DNA of 64,000 nucleotides from Paraburkholderia solitsugae (GTDB taxonomy: Bacteria > Pseudomonadota > Gammaproteobacteria > Burkholderiales > Burkholderiaceae). The DNA is taken from contig NZ_WOEY01000130.1 in assembly GCF_013177695.1 (NCBI RefSeq), forward strand, positions 107,791-171,790. The letters run 5' to 3'. The notes under the pieces were generated by a model. It saw nothing but the letters and a program-made list of their open reading frames with translations. It ran no database searches and was not told where the DNA came from. Made by a program: the position numbers and the translations under genes. Shown here one piece after another: positions 1-8,732 of this stretch; position 1 is the first letter of the stretch, and every line of letters begins with the position of its first letter.

Positions 1-1107
1 CGCCCCAGCGGGCTGAAGCGGATGGTGCATCTGGCGAGCTTCGCGGCCAGCTCGTTGCCGCTGCTCGCCCGGCAGATGCTGTGGCGCCCCGATGCGGCGA
101 TGCTGATCGCGCCGACCCTGATGTGCGCGCCTGCTGCACTGGCGCTCGCGCGACTCGCTGGTGCGAGTGCGTGGCTGCATATTCAGGACTTCGAGGTCGA
201 TGCGGCTTTCGATCTGGGTCTGCTGAAAAGCTCGCGCGCAGCCCGCGTGGCGCGCTGGATCGAAAGCACGCTGCTGCGGCGCTTCGATACCGTGTCGTCG
301 ATTACGCCGCAGATGAGTGCGCGTGCGGTGGTCAAGGGTGTCGAGCCATCGCGGGTCGTGTCCTTGCCCAACTGGGTCGATGTGTCGACCATTTTTCCGC
401 TTGCGCGCGCGAGCGACTACCGGCGTGTACTGGGCATTCCGGTGGACCAGAAGGTGGTGCTGTACTCGGGCAACATGGGCGCGAAACAGGGCATCGAAAC
501 GCTCGCCGATGCGGCGGCGTTGCTTGCCACACGGGCCGATGTCACCTTCGTTTTCTGCGGCAGCGGCGCTGCGAAAGCGAGCTTGATCGAGCGCTGCGCG
601 GGATTGACGAACTGCGTTTTTATTCCGCTGCAACCGGTGGAACACCTGAACGAACTGCTCAACCTCGCCGACATTCATGTTCTGCCGCAACGTGGCGATG
701 CCGCTGATCTGGTGATGCCTTCGAAGCTCACCGGCATGTTCGCCAGCGGGCGCGCGGTGGTGGCCATGGCGCGGCACGGCACGGGTCTCTACGACGCGGT
801 GTCGCCGCGCGGCGTGGTCGTGCCGCCGGACAACGTCAAGGCATTAGTGGCGGCAATCACCGTGCTGGTGAGCGATCGCGAACGCCGCGCGGCGCTCGGC
901 CGGGCCGCACGCCATTATGCGGAGCGCGCGCTATCGCCGGAGTCGACGATTCGCACCTTCGAAGAGCGGCTCGCGACGCTGGTTCGTAAGCCTCGCGGCG
1001 AGCTTGCGCACGTGGAGCCGCCGTATTTTGATGCCTCGAGATCTTCAACCGCTGTGGCCGGGCGGCGGCGCAAGCCGGCTACAACGGAGGAAGCCGCGCC
1101 GGATTGA
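1..1107 (+). CDS. WcaI-like glycosyltransferase family 4 (5' end outside window)
   Basis: This is the C-terminal 368 residues of a GT-B fold glycosyltransferase. The frame is open from base 1, so the start lies before the window, and the ATG at 22 is internal. The segment ADLVMPSKLTGMFASG near residue 235 is the nucleotide-sugar site seen in the colanic-acid WcaI group, and LYSGNMGAKQGIE marks the start of the second Rossmann domain. It should act in the cytoplasm, adding a sugar to a lipid-linked oligosaccharide. The acceptor and sugar cannot be read from the sequence. A WcaF-like acyltransferase follows at 1831. The last ~35 residues are basic and low in complexity and are probably a tail. 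Confidence 0.88.
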   Translation, partial: RPSGLKRMVHLASFAASSLPLLARQMLWRPDAAMLIAPTLMCAPAALALARLAGASAWLHIQDFEVDAAFDLGLLKSSRAARVARWIESTLLRRFDTVSSITPQMSARAVVKGVEPSRVVSLPNWVDVSTIFPLARASDYRRVLGIPVDQKVVLYSGNMGAKQGIETLADAAALLATRADVTFVFCGSGAAKASLIERCAGLTNCVFIPLQPVEHLNELLNLADIHVLPQRGDAADLVMPSKLTGMFASGRAVVAMARHGTGLYDAVSPRGVVVPPDNVKALVAAITVLVSDRERRAALGRAARHYAERALSPESTIRTFEERLATLVRKPRGELAHVEPPYFDASRSSTAVAGRRRKPATTEEAAPD

Positions 1108-1138
1108 TCCGGCAAGCGGCCATCTCATGAATGGGATA

Positions 1139-1657
1139 TCACCACGGGGATTTGTAGACGGCGTGCTTGCCCGCATCGTACGGATCGGCGTAAGTGGCTT
1201 TCGCTGCGCCATCGGGCATCAAGCCGTCGGCTGCATTCGGACCGCCCGGCTGGCCGGCCACGCGCACCTTGCCGTTGGCGGCGGCCTGCGCCTTGTTGCG
1301 TTGTTGGCCCTTGCCCACAGCCGGCTGACCGCCTTGCCCTCCCAACACCGTCATGCGTTGTTCGTCGAGCAGCGCGGCCTGCTGGGCGTCGGCGGTATTG
1401 CCTTGTTGCGCGTCTGGCGAACCGTAATCGCGCGGCGCGCCGAGCAACTGGGCTTCGCTGTTGCGATGCGCGGCGCCGGGATTGGCGGGTGCCGCCGGGG
1501 TGGGGGGGCCGTAGCTGGTCGCAGCCGTAGCGGCAAGGGCCGGTGCAGCGGGCGCGGGTGCTGCGTTCTGCGCGAGCGCCGGCGCGGTGCATGTGCCGAT
1601 GTAGGTGGCGATGGCGAGAAGCAGCAGGGTGGTGGTACGCGGAAACGAGATGGTCAT
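1139..1657 (-). CDS. exported low-complexity protein of unknown function
   Basis: This 172-residue protein has a clear Sec signal peptide: a basic start, a hydrophobic core at residues 11-20, and an ALA-Q cleavage site near residue 29. The mature part is rich in Ala, Pro, Gly and Gln, with no recognised domain and no cysteine after the signal. The tail DPYDAGKHAVYKSPW is the least repetitive part and may be the conserved piece. It lies on the opposite strand to its glycan-gene neighbours, so it is probably transcribed alone. Function unknown; a small periplasmic or surface protein is the most that can be said. Confidence 0.6.
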   Translation of the reverse strand: MTISFPRTTTLLLLAIATYIGTCTAPALAQNAAPAPAAPALAATAATSYGPPTPAAPANPGAAHRNSEAQLLGAPRDYGSPDAQQGNTADAQQAALLDEQRMTVLGGQGGQPAVGKGQQRNKAQAAANGKVRVAGQPGGPNAADGLMPDGAAKATYADPYDAGKHAVYKSPW

Positions 1658-1830
1658 CGTATGCCCCAGGAAGATGCGGTCTCAATAGAGCTATCGTGCG
1701 CCAACCGGCACGTGTGCAGCCGCCAAAACGCTTGCCCGTACGGCCATGAAACCAGGGTCAGTAAGGACTAGTAACATAATGTAACCATGATGCGCGGGCA
1801 TGTCGATTCCCGTTCGTGGTGTGGAGAAAG

Positions 1831-2454
1831 ATGATGGGTAACGTTGCCGACGATCCGCAGATCGGGCGCATGCCGGAAGTCGACGGTGTTCGCGAGGAGG
1901 GCCGTGTCATCGATCTGAGCCGCGCGGGAAAGGGAAACTATTGCGCGAAGCGCGGTGCCCTGATCGAGCTCATCTGGTTTGTCGTTGAAGCCTGCGTGAT
2001 CAACAACAAGCTGCTGCCGTTTTCCTCGGTCCGGGTTGCGCTGTTACGCCTGTTCGGCGCGAAGATCGGCATGGGTTGCCGCTTCGTGCACCCATTGCGT
2101 GTGAAGTCGCCGTGGAATCTGGAAGTGGGCAATAACTGCTGGTTCGGCGTCGACGTCTGGATCTACAACCAGGCGCTGATTCGCATCGGCTCGAACGTCT
2201 GTATTTCCCAGGGGACGTTCCTGAGTGCCGGCTCTCACGACATGAGCACCACGATGGATCTGCGCGTGGCGCCGATCGTCATCGAGGATGGCGTCTGGAT
2301 CACGTCGAAATGTGTTGTGCAGATGGGTGTGACGATCGGCCGGTCGGCCGTGGTGACGCCCTTGTCCGTCGTCCATCGTTCACTCGATCCAGAGGGCGTG
2401 TATGGCGGCAATCCCTGTCGTTTTATCAGGAAACGGTTCGATTCCGTGACCTGA
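1831..2454 (+). CDS. WcaF-like left-handed beta-helix acyltransferase
   Basis: Predicted O-acetyltransferase of the hexapeptide-repeat (LbetaH) superfamily, about 207 residues, closest in pattern to WcaF of colanic acid synthesis. It has the opening WFVVEACVINNKLLPFSS, then isoleucine/valine-rich hexapeptide turns (IGMGCRFVHP, LEVGNNCWFG, IRIGSNVCIS). SAGSHDMST carries the expected catalytic histidine. It would move acetyl from acetyl-CoA to a sugar hydroxyl in the cytoplasm. I chose the ATG at 1831 because GGAG lies just before it; a second ATG at 1834 has even better spacing, and a GTG at 1816 is also in frame. It belongs with the WcaI-like gene upstream. Confidence 0.85.
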   Translation: MMGNVADDPQIGRMPEVDGVREEGRVIDLSRAGKGNYCAKRGALIELIWFVVEACVINNKLLPFSSVRVALLRLFGAKIGMGCRFVHPLRVKSPWNLEVGNNCWFGVDVWIYNQALIRIGSNVCISQGTFLSAGSHDMSTTMDLRVAPIVIEDGVWITSKCVVQMGVTIGRSAVVTPLSVVHRSLDPEGVYGGNPCRFIRKRFDSVT

Positions 2455-2541
2455 AGCACAGATAGAGAACCGCAGCGTTTATACGCTGAGGAGGCCAAGT
2501 CGTTGACACGCCGGAATGCCGCCGGACGCAGTGGGATTGTT

Positions 2542-2564
2542 GTCGATCGATTCTGTTGATCGAC
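2542..2564. repeat. inverted repeat upstream of the GMC oxidoreductase
   Basis: GTCGATC and GATCGAC form perfect 7-bp arms around a 9-bp spacer, about 120 bp before the start at 2686. There is no T-run, so it is more likely an operator or leader hairpin than a terminator. The GATCGA core also occurs in the larger inverted repeat at 32197-32227. Confidence 0.35.
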
Positions 2565-2685
2565 GCCCGCGGCGATGCCGATGCTGTGTCCGGAAACGAC
2601 ATGTGCGTGGTTTGCTTGCCAGCCCCGGTTGGATGAGTAGCCGGATTGACGCATTCAGAGATGCGTGAAAAAGATGGGAGTAGGG

Positions 2686-4428
2686 ATGTTCATCGATACT
2701 CGTACAGTTGAACACAACACAGTCATTGAAACGACGGTCTGCATTATCGGCGGAGGTGTCGCCGGTATTACGCTTGCGCGGGAGATGTCGAGGGCGGGGG
2801 TCGACACCTGTGTGCTCGAAAGCGGGGGCTTCGGGCCTGACGATGAAACCCGCGACCTCTGTCGCGGCGAGAACGCCGGACTGCCCTATTCGTTCGCGGA
2901 CGGCTCGCGCAGCCGCTACTTCGGCGGCAGCAGTAATTGTTGGGGCGGCTGGTGCCGCCCGCTCGATCCGTGGGACTTCGAGAAGCGCGACTGGATCCCG
3001 CACAGTGGCTGGCCGTTCGGCCTCGACGAACTGGCGCCGTACTATGCGCGTACCCATGAACTGCTGAAGCTCGGCCCGCAGAACTTCGATCCTGCCTACT
3101 GGGAGCGCGAGATCGGGCGCCATGACGTGCGCCGCATTCCGCTTGCAACCGGCGATATGCGCGATACCGTCGCGCAGTTCAGCCCACCCGTGCGCTTCGG
3201 AAAGGCCTATCGCGACGAGCTGTCGCGTTCGTCGCGGGTGCGCGTGTTTCTGTATGCGAATGTCCTGAATATCGACGCCGACGCTCAGGGCACGTCCATT
3301 TCGCGGCTCCAGGTGGCGACCCTCAGTGGCCGCAAGATGACGGTGGTCGCCAGGATCTTCGTGCTGGCCACGGGCGGCATCGAGAACGCGCGCCTCCTGC
3401 TGGCCTCGAACAACGTGCAGGCGGCGGGCCTTGGCAATGCCAACGATCTGGTGGGCCGCTACTTCATGGATCACCCGCGGATGATGTGCGGCAAAGTGCG
3501 TTTTCGTCCGGGCAATGCTCGCAATAAGCTGTACGACATCAAGTATCACTATCAGAATGCCGCCGTGTCGGCGCACGGCACGAAGATATCGTCACAGTTC
3601 GCGCCGAAGCAGGAGTTGATGGAGCGCGAGAAGCTGCTGAATTCGCGCGTGTGGCTCTATTCGCGCTGGTTCGGCGAAGGAACCGCAGGGTCCGAAGCGT
3701 TGATCCACTGCAAGGAAGCGCTGCTGCAGAAGGACCAGCCGGGCCGCAGCCTGAAGACCGATGTCGCGACGATGATCGCGCACCCGCTGCACACCGTGGG
3801 CTACGGTTTGACGCGACTCCTCCAGTGGCCGGTGCTGATCACCGACGTGACGTTGCAGGCCATCGTCGAAGCGGTGCCCAATCCCGATAGCCGGGTCACG
3901 TTGTCGGCCGATAAGCGCGACCGGTTCGGCATGCCGCGCGTGAAGGTGGAGTGGCGTCTGGGCGAACAGGTGCAGCGCACCTTCGACAGAACGTTCGCGT
4001 TGCTCGCGCAGGAGTTGCAGATGGCCGGCATCGCGGACGTCGAACTCGATGCGCCGCTCGAAGGCCGGCACTGGCCGGCGAAGCTGGAGGGCACGTGGCA
4101 CCACATGGGTACCACGCGCATGCACGAATCGCCACGTGAAGGCGTGGTCGATCGTGATTGCAAGGTGCATGGGGTGAGCAATCTCTACGTGGCGGGCAGC
4201 TCGGTATTTCCCACCGTCGGCGCCAACTTTCCGACCATCACGATCGCCGCGCTTGCACTACGCCTCGCGGGTCATCTGGTGCGGCAACTCGAGGTGCCGG
4301 ATATCGTCGGCAACGCGCGGGGCGACGCCGCCAACAGTTCGGTGATGTCGAATCAGCCGCAGCAGCCTCAAGCCGGCACCCTGCCGATCGCAGCCTCGAC
4401 CTTGACGCCGTTGATGAAGGAGCAATGA
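2686..4428 (+). CDS. GMC-family FAD-dependent oxidoreductase
   Basis: A flavoprotein of about 580 residues. The N-terminus has the FAD dinucleotide fold (CIIGGGVAG near residues 19-27, then LESGG). GGSSNCWGGWCRP near residue 82 is the second GMC-type flavin signature, and the C-terminus has WHHMGTTRM and GANFPTITIAALALRLA, which supply the catalytic His and substrate/flavin loop. Members oxidise alcohol groups of sugars, sterols or alcohols; the glycan setting suggests a sugar or lipid-linked sugar (inference). I chose the ATG at 2686 because GGGAG precedes it at good spacing; ATG 2674 and GTG 2665 are also in frame. A second, different GMC protein lies at 29106-30725. The last ~45 residues are a Gln/Pro/Ala-rich tail. 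Confidence 0.87.
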   Translation: MFIDTRTVEHNTVIETTVCIIGGGVAGITLAREMSRAGVDTCVLESGGFGPDDETRDLCRGENAGLPYSFADGSRSRYFGGSSNCWGGWCRPLDPWDFEKRDWIPHSGWPFGLDELAPYYARTHELLKLGPQNFDPAYWEREIGRHDVRRIPLATGDMRDTVAQFSPPVRFGKAYRDELSRSSRVRVFLYANVLNIDADAQGTSISRLQVATLSGRKMTVVARIFVLATGGIENARLLLASNNVQAAGLGNANDLVGRYFMDHPRMMCGKVRFRPGNARNKLYDIKYHYQNAAVSAHGTKISSQFAPKQELMEREKLLNSRVWLYSRWFGEGTAGSEALIHCKEALLQKDQPGRSLKTDVATMIAHPLHTVGYGLTRLLQWPVLITDVTLQAIVEAVPNPDSRVTLSADKRDRFGMPRVKVEWRLGEQVQRTFDRTFALLAQELQMAGIADVELDAPLEGRHWPAKLEGTWHHMGTTRMHESPREGVVDRDCKVHGVSNLYVAGSSVFPTVGANFPTITIAALALRLAGHLVRQLEVPDIVGNARGDAANSSVMSNQPQQPQAGTLPIAASTLTPLMKEQ

Positions 4429-4467
4429 GGAACGGGCCGGTGACGGTATGCGCCCGGTGGCGTACGG

Positions 4468-5682
4468 TCACCGGCTCGGTTGAGTGGCTTCGCGCAGCGT
4501 GGGAAGCGTGTTTTCACGCGTTTCGCCGGTGCTGCCCTTCGATTCCAGCAAAGCGGTCAACGCGCTGACCATGGTTTCGACCCGGAAGCGTGCTTCGAAA
4601 GTACGGACCGCCTGAGCGCGCATGGTGGCGCGCGCGATGTCGTCGAGTTCGAGCCAGCGCAGGAGATTCTTTTCCGTACCGTCGACCGTGTCGGCGGCAA
4701 CCATTCCCGCACCGTCCGCTTCGATTTCGCGCCACACGTTGACCTTGTCGGAGATCAGCGCCGGCAGTCCACAGCCGAGCGCTTCCGCAACCGCCACGCC
4801 GAAGTTCTCCTGATGCGAGGGCAGAACGAACACGTCGCTGGCATGAAACGCGCCCCACTTGAGATCACCCTGCAGCATGCCCGGCAGACTGATGCGGTGC
4901 GCGATACCGGCTGCCTGGGCCTGGGCGCGCAGACTGGCCACCCAGCCGGCCTCGTCGGGACCCGCGATGACGAGATGTAGCGACGGGTCGCGGCTGGCGA
5001 CGCGCGCGAATGCATCGATCAGCAGATCGCAGCCTTTTTTCACGTGCACGCGGCCAAGAAACAGCACGATGCGTTTGTCGCGCAAGCCGGGCACGGCTTG
5101 CAGGAAGGCTTCGCGCAAGGGCGCGGCTTCAAGCGGCGGCACGCTCGTGCCGTACGGCACGACCTGCTCATGCGCCCGGTACAGCCAGAACGACTGACGC
5201 GCGCGGGCGCGCTCTTCCTCAGTCGTATAGATGACGACGCGTGCGTCGCGCAACACCCGGTATTCGGCCCACGGCCAGTACAGCCACTTCTTCAGATGCT
5301 TGAGCGGGTAAGCCTGTTTGAACCACGGGTCGAGCATGCCGTGCACGTACACGTAGTAGGGCACCTCGCTTTGGCGCAGCGCTTTCCATGCCGCGAAGCC
5401 GTGGTATTGCCACAAGCCGTGCACGATGACCGCGTCGAAGCGGTTCGCGTTGGCGGCGAGCCACGGCGCGAGTTGTGCGCTGTAGCTGTAGCGGCTGTTG
5501 ACGGGGCCGAACGCGTGGACCGGAAACGGAAAGGCTGCCAGGTAGGCGTCGCCGGGGGCATCGCAGGTGGCCACTTCGATTTCGTGCCCGGCATCCTGCA
5601 TCGCTACGCCGCTGCGTCGCACGCCTTCAACCGGGCCGCCGGCGCGGGGATCGATACTGGCAAGCAGATGGAGGATTTTCAT
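4468..5682 (-). CDS. glycosyltransferase family 4
   Basis: A 404-residue GT-B retaining glycosyltransferase. MKILHLLASIDPRAGGPVEG is the typical N-terminal acceptor-domain start with its glycine-rich loop. VLFLGRVHVKKGCDLLIDAF opens the donor domain, and ENFGVAVAEALGCGLP carries the E-x7-E motif that binds the nucleotide sugar. It should act on the cytoplasmic side on undecaprenyl-linked glycan. Its ATG overlaps the stop of the upstream membrane polymerase by 4 bp (ATGA), so the two are translationally coupled. The sugar transferred cannot be told from sequence. Confidence 0.9.
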   Translation of the reverse strand: MKILHLLASIDPRAGGPVEGVRRSGVAMQDAGHEIEVATCDAPGDAYLAAFPFPVHAFGPVNSRYSYSAQLAPWLAANANRFDAVIVHGLWQYHGFAAWKALRQSEVPYYVYVHGMLDPWFKQAYPLKHLKKWLYWPWAEYRVLRDARVVIYTTEEERARARQSFWLYRAHEQVVPYGTSVPPLEAAPLREAFLQAVPGLRDKRIVLFLGRVHVKKGCDLLIDAFARVASRDPSLHLVIAGPDEAGWVASLRAQAQAAGIAHRISLPGMLQGDLKWGAFHASDVFVLPSHQENFGVAVAEALGCGLPALISDKVNVWREIEADGAGMVAADTVDGTEKNLLRWLELDDIARATMRAQAVRTFEARFRVETMVSALTALLESKGSTGETRENTLPTLREATQPSR

Positions 5683-7187
5683 CGGGCGAGTTTCGGTCGA
5701 TTGGGGCGTTGCGTCGACGGGGTGCGCGACACGAGGGCGCCGTACGGGCGGGAGCCGGGCGCGGCGGTTGCCGCGCGGGACATGCCGAGGGCGGTGGCGA
5801 GATCGGCACGGCCCATGCCGGGCTGGATTCTGCCCGGCAATTCAGGCATGGCGGCCGGGCGCAAATGCGGTGGAGTCCGCACGCGTTTAATCCGCGCCGG
5901 CAGCGCGCGCTGCAATCGCGCGTGCGTGGCAATCATCAGGCCGAGGGCGACGCCGAACACCAGCCCTGAGAACCGCGGCCCGAGCGGATTGCCGCCGATC
6001 GACATGGCCGGCAGCCCGGCAAACAGCATGATGGCGCGTCCCAGCACCGGCAGCATGGGCGCGTCCGGAACCACCGAGCGCCAATAGCGATACGAGCAGA
6101 AGCAGACCGCCAGGGCGACGAGGGTCGCCAAAGGCATGGCGACGCCGAACAGCAATCCGCCCGCGAAGAGTTGATAGACCCAGAAGTTGTGACCCGCGGC
6201 CCATTCGTTGATCGCGTAGAAGTCCTGCTCGCTGATCTGGCCGGCGAGGTCCGGCAGATAGACGGGGGAATAGTGATAGTAGTGGCCGTAGCCTGCGCCG
6301 AACAACAGCGTTTCCGGCGACGCCGTCACCTGGTCATACTGATCGCGCATCTCGGCGAGGCGGGTGACGGTGGTCGGGTCCTTGCCGGTGACGGTTTCCT
6401 CCGACGCGAAGATACGCTCTGTCCAGTGCTCGGCGATGGCCGGAAAGCTCAACGCCGCGATGGCGGCCACGCCGGCCAGCACGGCGCTGACGATTAGCGT
6501 GCGGGCGGCCGCGCGCCAGATCTGCCGGATCGACGGCGCGGACAGCGCCATGGCGAGCAGGAACAGCAATACGGCGCCGACCAGCAAGCTGCGCGTGACG
6601 CTCAGCAACTCGACGATCACGGTGCCGGCGAACACAGCGATCGTGAAAAACGAAAAGCGCTTGGCGACGATGAATTCGTGCAGCAGCACGCCTTGCAGCC
6701 CGAGCAAGGTCACGGAGATGATGCGGAAGCGGACGTCCTCGAGATCGCCCCCCGGCGCCGCCATGCCAGTCGTCATGCCATAGACGAAGGTGAACACGAG
6801 ACAGATCACGTTGGCGAAGAACAGGGCTCGCTCGAACTGCGAGATTCTGTATTCGCTCCATGGACGGCAGGCCACCAGATAGCCCAACAGAAACAGCGCG
6901 AACGGCAGCACAACGCGCAGGTAGTTGCCCGTGTCGTTATCCTGAATGAACTGGGCGACGATGCTGCCGAACACGCACAGCAACATGCTGAAGGTGACCA
7001 CCGAGCGCAACCGCGAGCGGTCGCGAAAGCGTGGCGCAATCAGCAAAAGGGCGAGCCCGGTGGCGACTGCCGGCACCACCAGCGCGGTCTGCGCGAAGTG
7101 GCCTACGTTGGCGTCGGTCGCTTTATAGTCCAGTGCCAGCGGTAACAGAAAAAACCATATCCAGAGCGTCGCATACTGATGGCGCAT
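5679..7187 (-). CDS. O-antigen ligase/polymerase-like membrane protein
   Basis: A 502-residue integral membrane protein with about ten or more hydrophobic segments (for example FFLLPLALDY, VVTFSMLLCVFGSIVAQFI, VLPFALFLLGYLVA). A large hydrophilic loop lies at about residues 290-355 (HWTERIFASEE through DLAGQISEQDFYAINEWAAGHNFW). This layout is that of WaaL/Wzy proteins, which join lipid-linked repeats in the periplasm. The long reading frame starts further upstream, but the ATG at 7187 is preceded by GGGGAGG at correct spacing. It probably polymerises or ligates the region A glycan. The C-terminal ~70 residues are Arg/Pro-rich and cytoplasmic. Confidence 0.83.
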   Translation of the reverse strand: MRHQYATLWIWFFLLPLALDYKATDANVGHFAQTALVVPAVATGLALLLIAPRFRDRSRLRSVVTFSMLLCVFGSIVAQFIQDNDTGNYLRVVLPFALFLLGYLVACRPWSEYRISQFERALFFANVICLVFTFVYGMTTGMAAPGGDLEDVRFRIISVTLLGLQGVLLHEFIVAKRFSFFTIAVFAGTVIVELLSVTRSLLVGAVLLFLLAMALSAPSIRQIWRAAARTLIVSAVLAGVAAIAALSFPAIAEHWTERIFASEETVTGKDPTTVTRLAEMRDQYDQVTASPETLLFGAGYGHYYHYSPVYLPDLAGQISEQDFYAINEWAAGHNFWVYQLFAGGLLFGVAMPLATLVALAVCFCSYRYWRSVVPDAPMLPVLGRAIMLFAGLPAMSIGGNPLGPRFSGLVFGVALGLMIATHARLQRALPARIKRVRTPPHLRPAAMPELPGRIQPGMGRADLATALGMSRAATAAPGSRPYGALVSRTPSTQRPNRPKLAR

Positions 7188-7469
7188 TGCTGATTCCTCC
7201 CCGTGCTGTCGATCCGCCGTTGGTCTATAGCGGACGGTCTCGCATCGGGTCATTGTGCGGGAAGAACCCCGCCTGGCGATTGCGCGCGGTCGGTTTCGTC
7301 GCCGATTGCCTGGGTTCTGGCGACAGTGGCAAGGGCGGTCCCTGCAAGATGCGCGCACACTTCCCCATGTTGTCGGTCAATGCCTTGATGTTGGCGCGCA
7401 CGCACGCGTGCCGGCACCGAAGATGCAAAAAGGGACATGCGCCCGCGAATGGTGACAGGGGAGAACAAC

Positions 7470-8618
7470 ATGAAATTATTTGGCGGGGCGGGACCCGCAA
7501 CGGGCAGCCGGGCCATCGAGCTGGATTTCGTGCGCGGCATCGCGATTATCATGGTGATGGGCTTTCACTTTCACGCTGTTCATACCAACAACTTCCTGAT
7601 CCATATCATCGAGTACCCCCTGAAGAACTTTGGGCGTGAAGGTGTCAATCTGTTCTTTACGCTCAGCGGCTTTCTGGTTGGCGGCCTGCTGCTTCGACAG
7701 TACGCCGAAACAGGCAACGTCGACGCAAAGCGCTTTATCATCCGGCGGATTTTCCGCATCTGGCCGGCGTATTACATCCTGATCGCCTTTCATGTGCTGG
7801 CCGGGCGCCATCCGTGGAATACCTTTCTGGTCCAGAATCTGACCCACCTGCAGAACTATCTGGGTACCTCGATTACCCAGACCTGGAGCCTCGCGGTCGA
7901 AGAACACTTTTATCTCGTTCTGCCGGCGCTGTTGCTGATGTTCGCGCGCTGGCGCCTCGGCGCGTGGACGATTGTCGGTGTGCTCACCGGAATCTGCACG
8001 GTGGTGCTCACCGCGCGCTGCTTCGCCGTGGCGGGCGGCAACCTGGAAGGGGCATTTGCGTACACGCAATACCGCATCGACAGTTTGCTGGTTGGTGTGA
8101 TTCTGTCCGCGATCTACTGGATGAAACCAGGCGTCTATCATCAACTTGCGAAGCGCAAGTGGCTGCTGGTCGCCTGCATCGTGATGCTATGCGCGTGGCT
8201 CGCCTTTGCGACGCCACACTTCGCGCTCGACGAAAGCATTGGTTATACGATTCAGGCGATCGGTTTCGCCGCGCTGATTGTGTTCGTGCTGGAGTATTCG
8301 GGATCGCTCCGTTCGTCGTGGGTATATCGCGGGATTGCCTGGATCGGCCTCTATTCGTACGGCATTTACCTGTGGCATTCGCTTGCGCTCGCCCCCGGCG
8401 ATATGCTGATTCGCAAAGCGACCGCCATGGGTCTTGCCCCGAGCGTGATCTGGATTGTGGCGCTCGCCGCGCAGTTCGCTTTCGCGATTGCGATTGGCTA
8501 TGTCACGACCCGCGCGATCGAGTATCCGTTCCTGCGTATGCGCAATGCGATGTTCCCTGAAAAGCGCAGCAGTTCGGTGCGGGAAGAAGTACCTGTTGCG
8601 GGCGGCCAGTTGTCCTGA
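7470..8618 (+). CDS. OafA-type membrane acyltransferase (acyltransferase 3 family)
   Basis: A 382-residue, roughly ten-helix membrane acyltransferase that moves acetyl or another acyl group onto surface polysaccharide. ELDFVRGIAIIMVMGFHFH contains the conserved Arg and the N-terminal catalytic His cluster. NLFFTLSGFLVGGLLLR and RRIFRIWPAYY are the other family signatures, and QTWSLAVEEHFYLVLPALL is the conserved Ser/Glu segment. I chose the ATG at 7470 because GGGGAG precedes it by six bases; ATGs at 7437 and 7449 are in frame but lack such a site. Unlike the second family member at 53933, this one has a complete N-terminus. It is convergent with the gene at 8733-9923. Confidence 0.9.
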   Translation: MKLFGGAGPATGSRAIELDFVRGIAIIMVMGFHFHAVHTNNFLIHIIEYPLKNFGREGVNLFFTLSGFLVGGLLLRQYAETGNVDAKRFIIRRIFRIWPAYYILIAFHVLAGRHPWNTFLVQNLTHLQNYLGTSITQTWSLAVEEHFYLVLPALLLMFARWRLGAWTIVGVLTGICTVVLTARCFAVAGGNLEGAFAYTQYRIDSLLVGVILSAIYWMKPGVYHQLAKRKWLLVACIVMLCAWLAFATPHFALDESIGYTIQAIGFAALIVFVLEYSGSLRSSWVYRGIAWIGLYSYGIYLWHSLALAPGDMLIRKATAMGLAPSVIWIVALAAQFAFAIAIGYVTTRAIEYPFLRMRNAMFPEKRSSSVREEVPVAGGQLS

Positions 8619-8661
8619 TCACCTTCAGCCCGTGCGGCCGGCCCCGCTGCCGCTGGCTGTG

Positions 8662-8682
8662 GGTTGGCGCGTAGCGCCAGCC
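8662..8682. terminator. hairpin between convergent genes
   Basis: GGTTGGCGC and GCGCCAGCC form a 9-bp stem (one G-T pair) with a 3-base loop, between convergent genes ending at 8618 and 8733. There is no clear U-tract on either side. A bidirectional transcription barrier is plausible but not certain. Confidence 0.4.
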
Positions 8683-8732
8683 TCCGAGGGCTCTTGCCGA
8701 GGTGGTCGTGTGTCGAACGGTGTGTTGCCGGA

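Noticed and set aside
2479..3576. 365-codon minus-strand frame opposite the GMC gene
   Set aside because: No domain, no ribosome site, and it is antisense to an intact flavoprotein gene.
5044..6087. 347-codon plus-strand frame
   Set aside because: It runs antisense across the boundary of two coupled minus-strand genes and resembles no protein.
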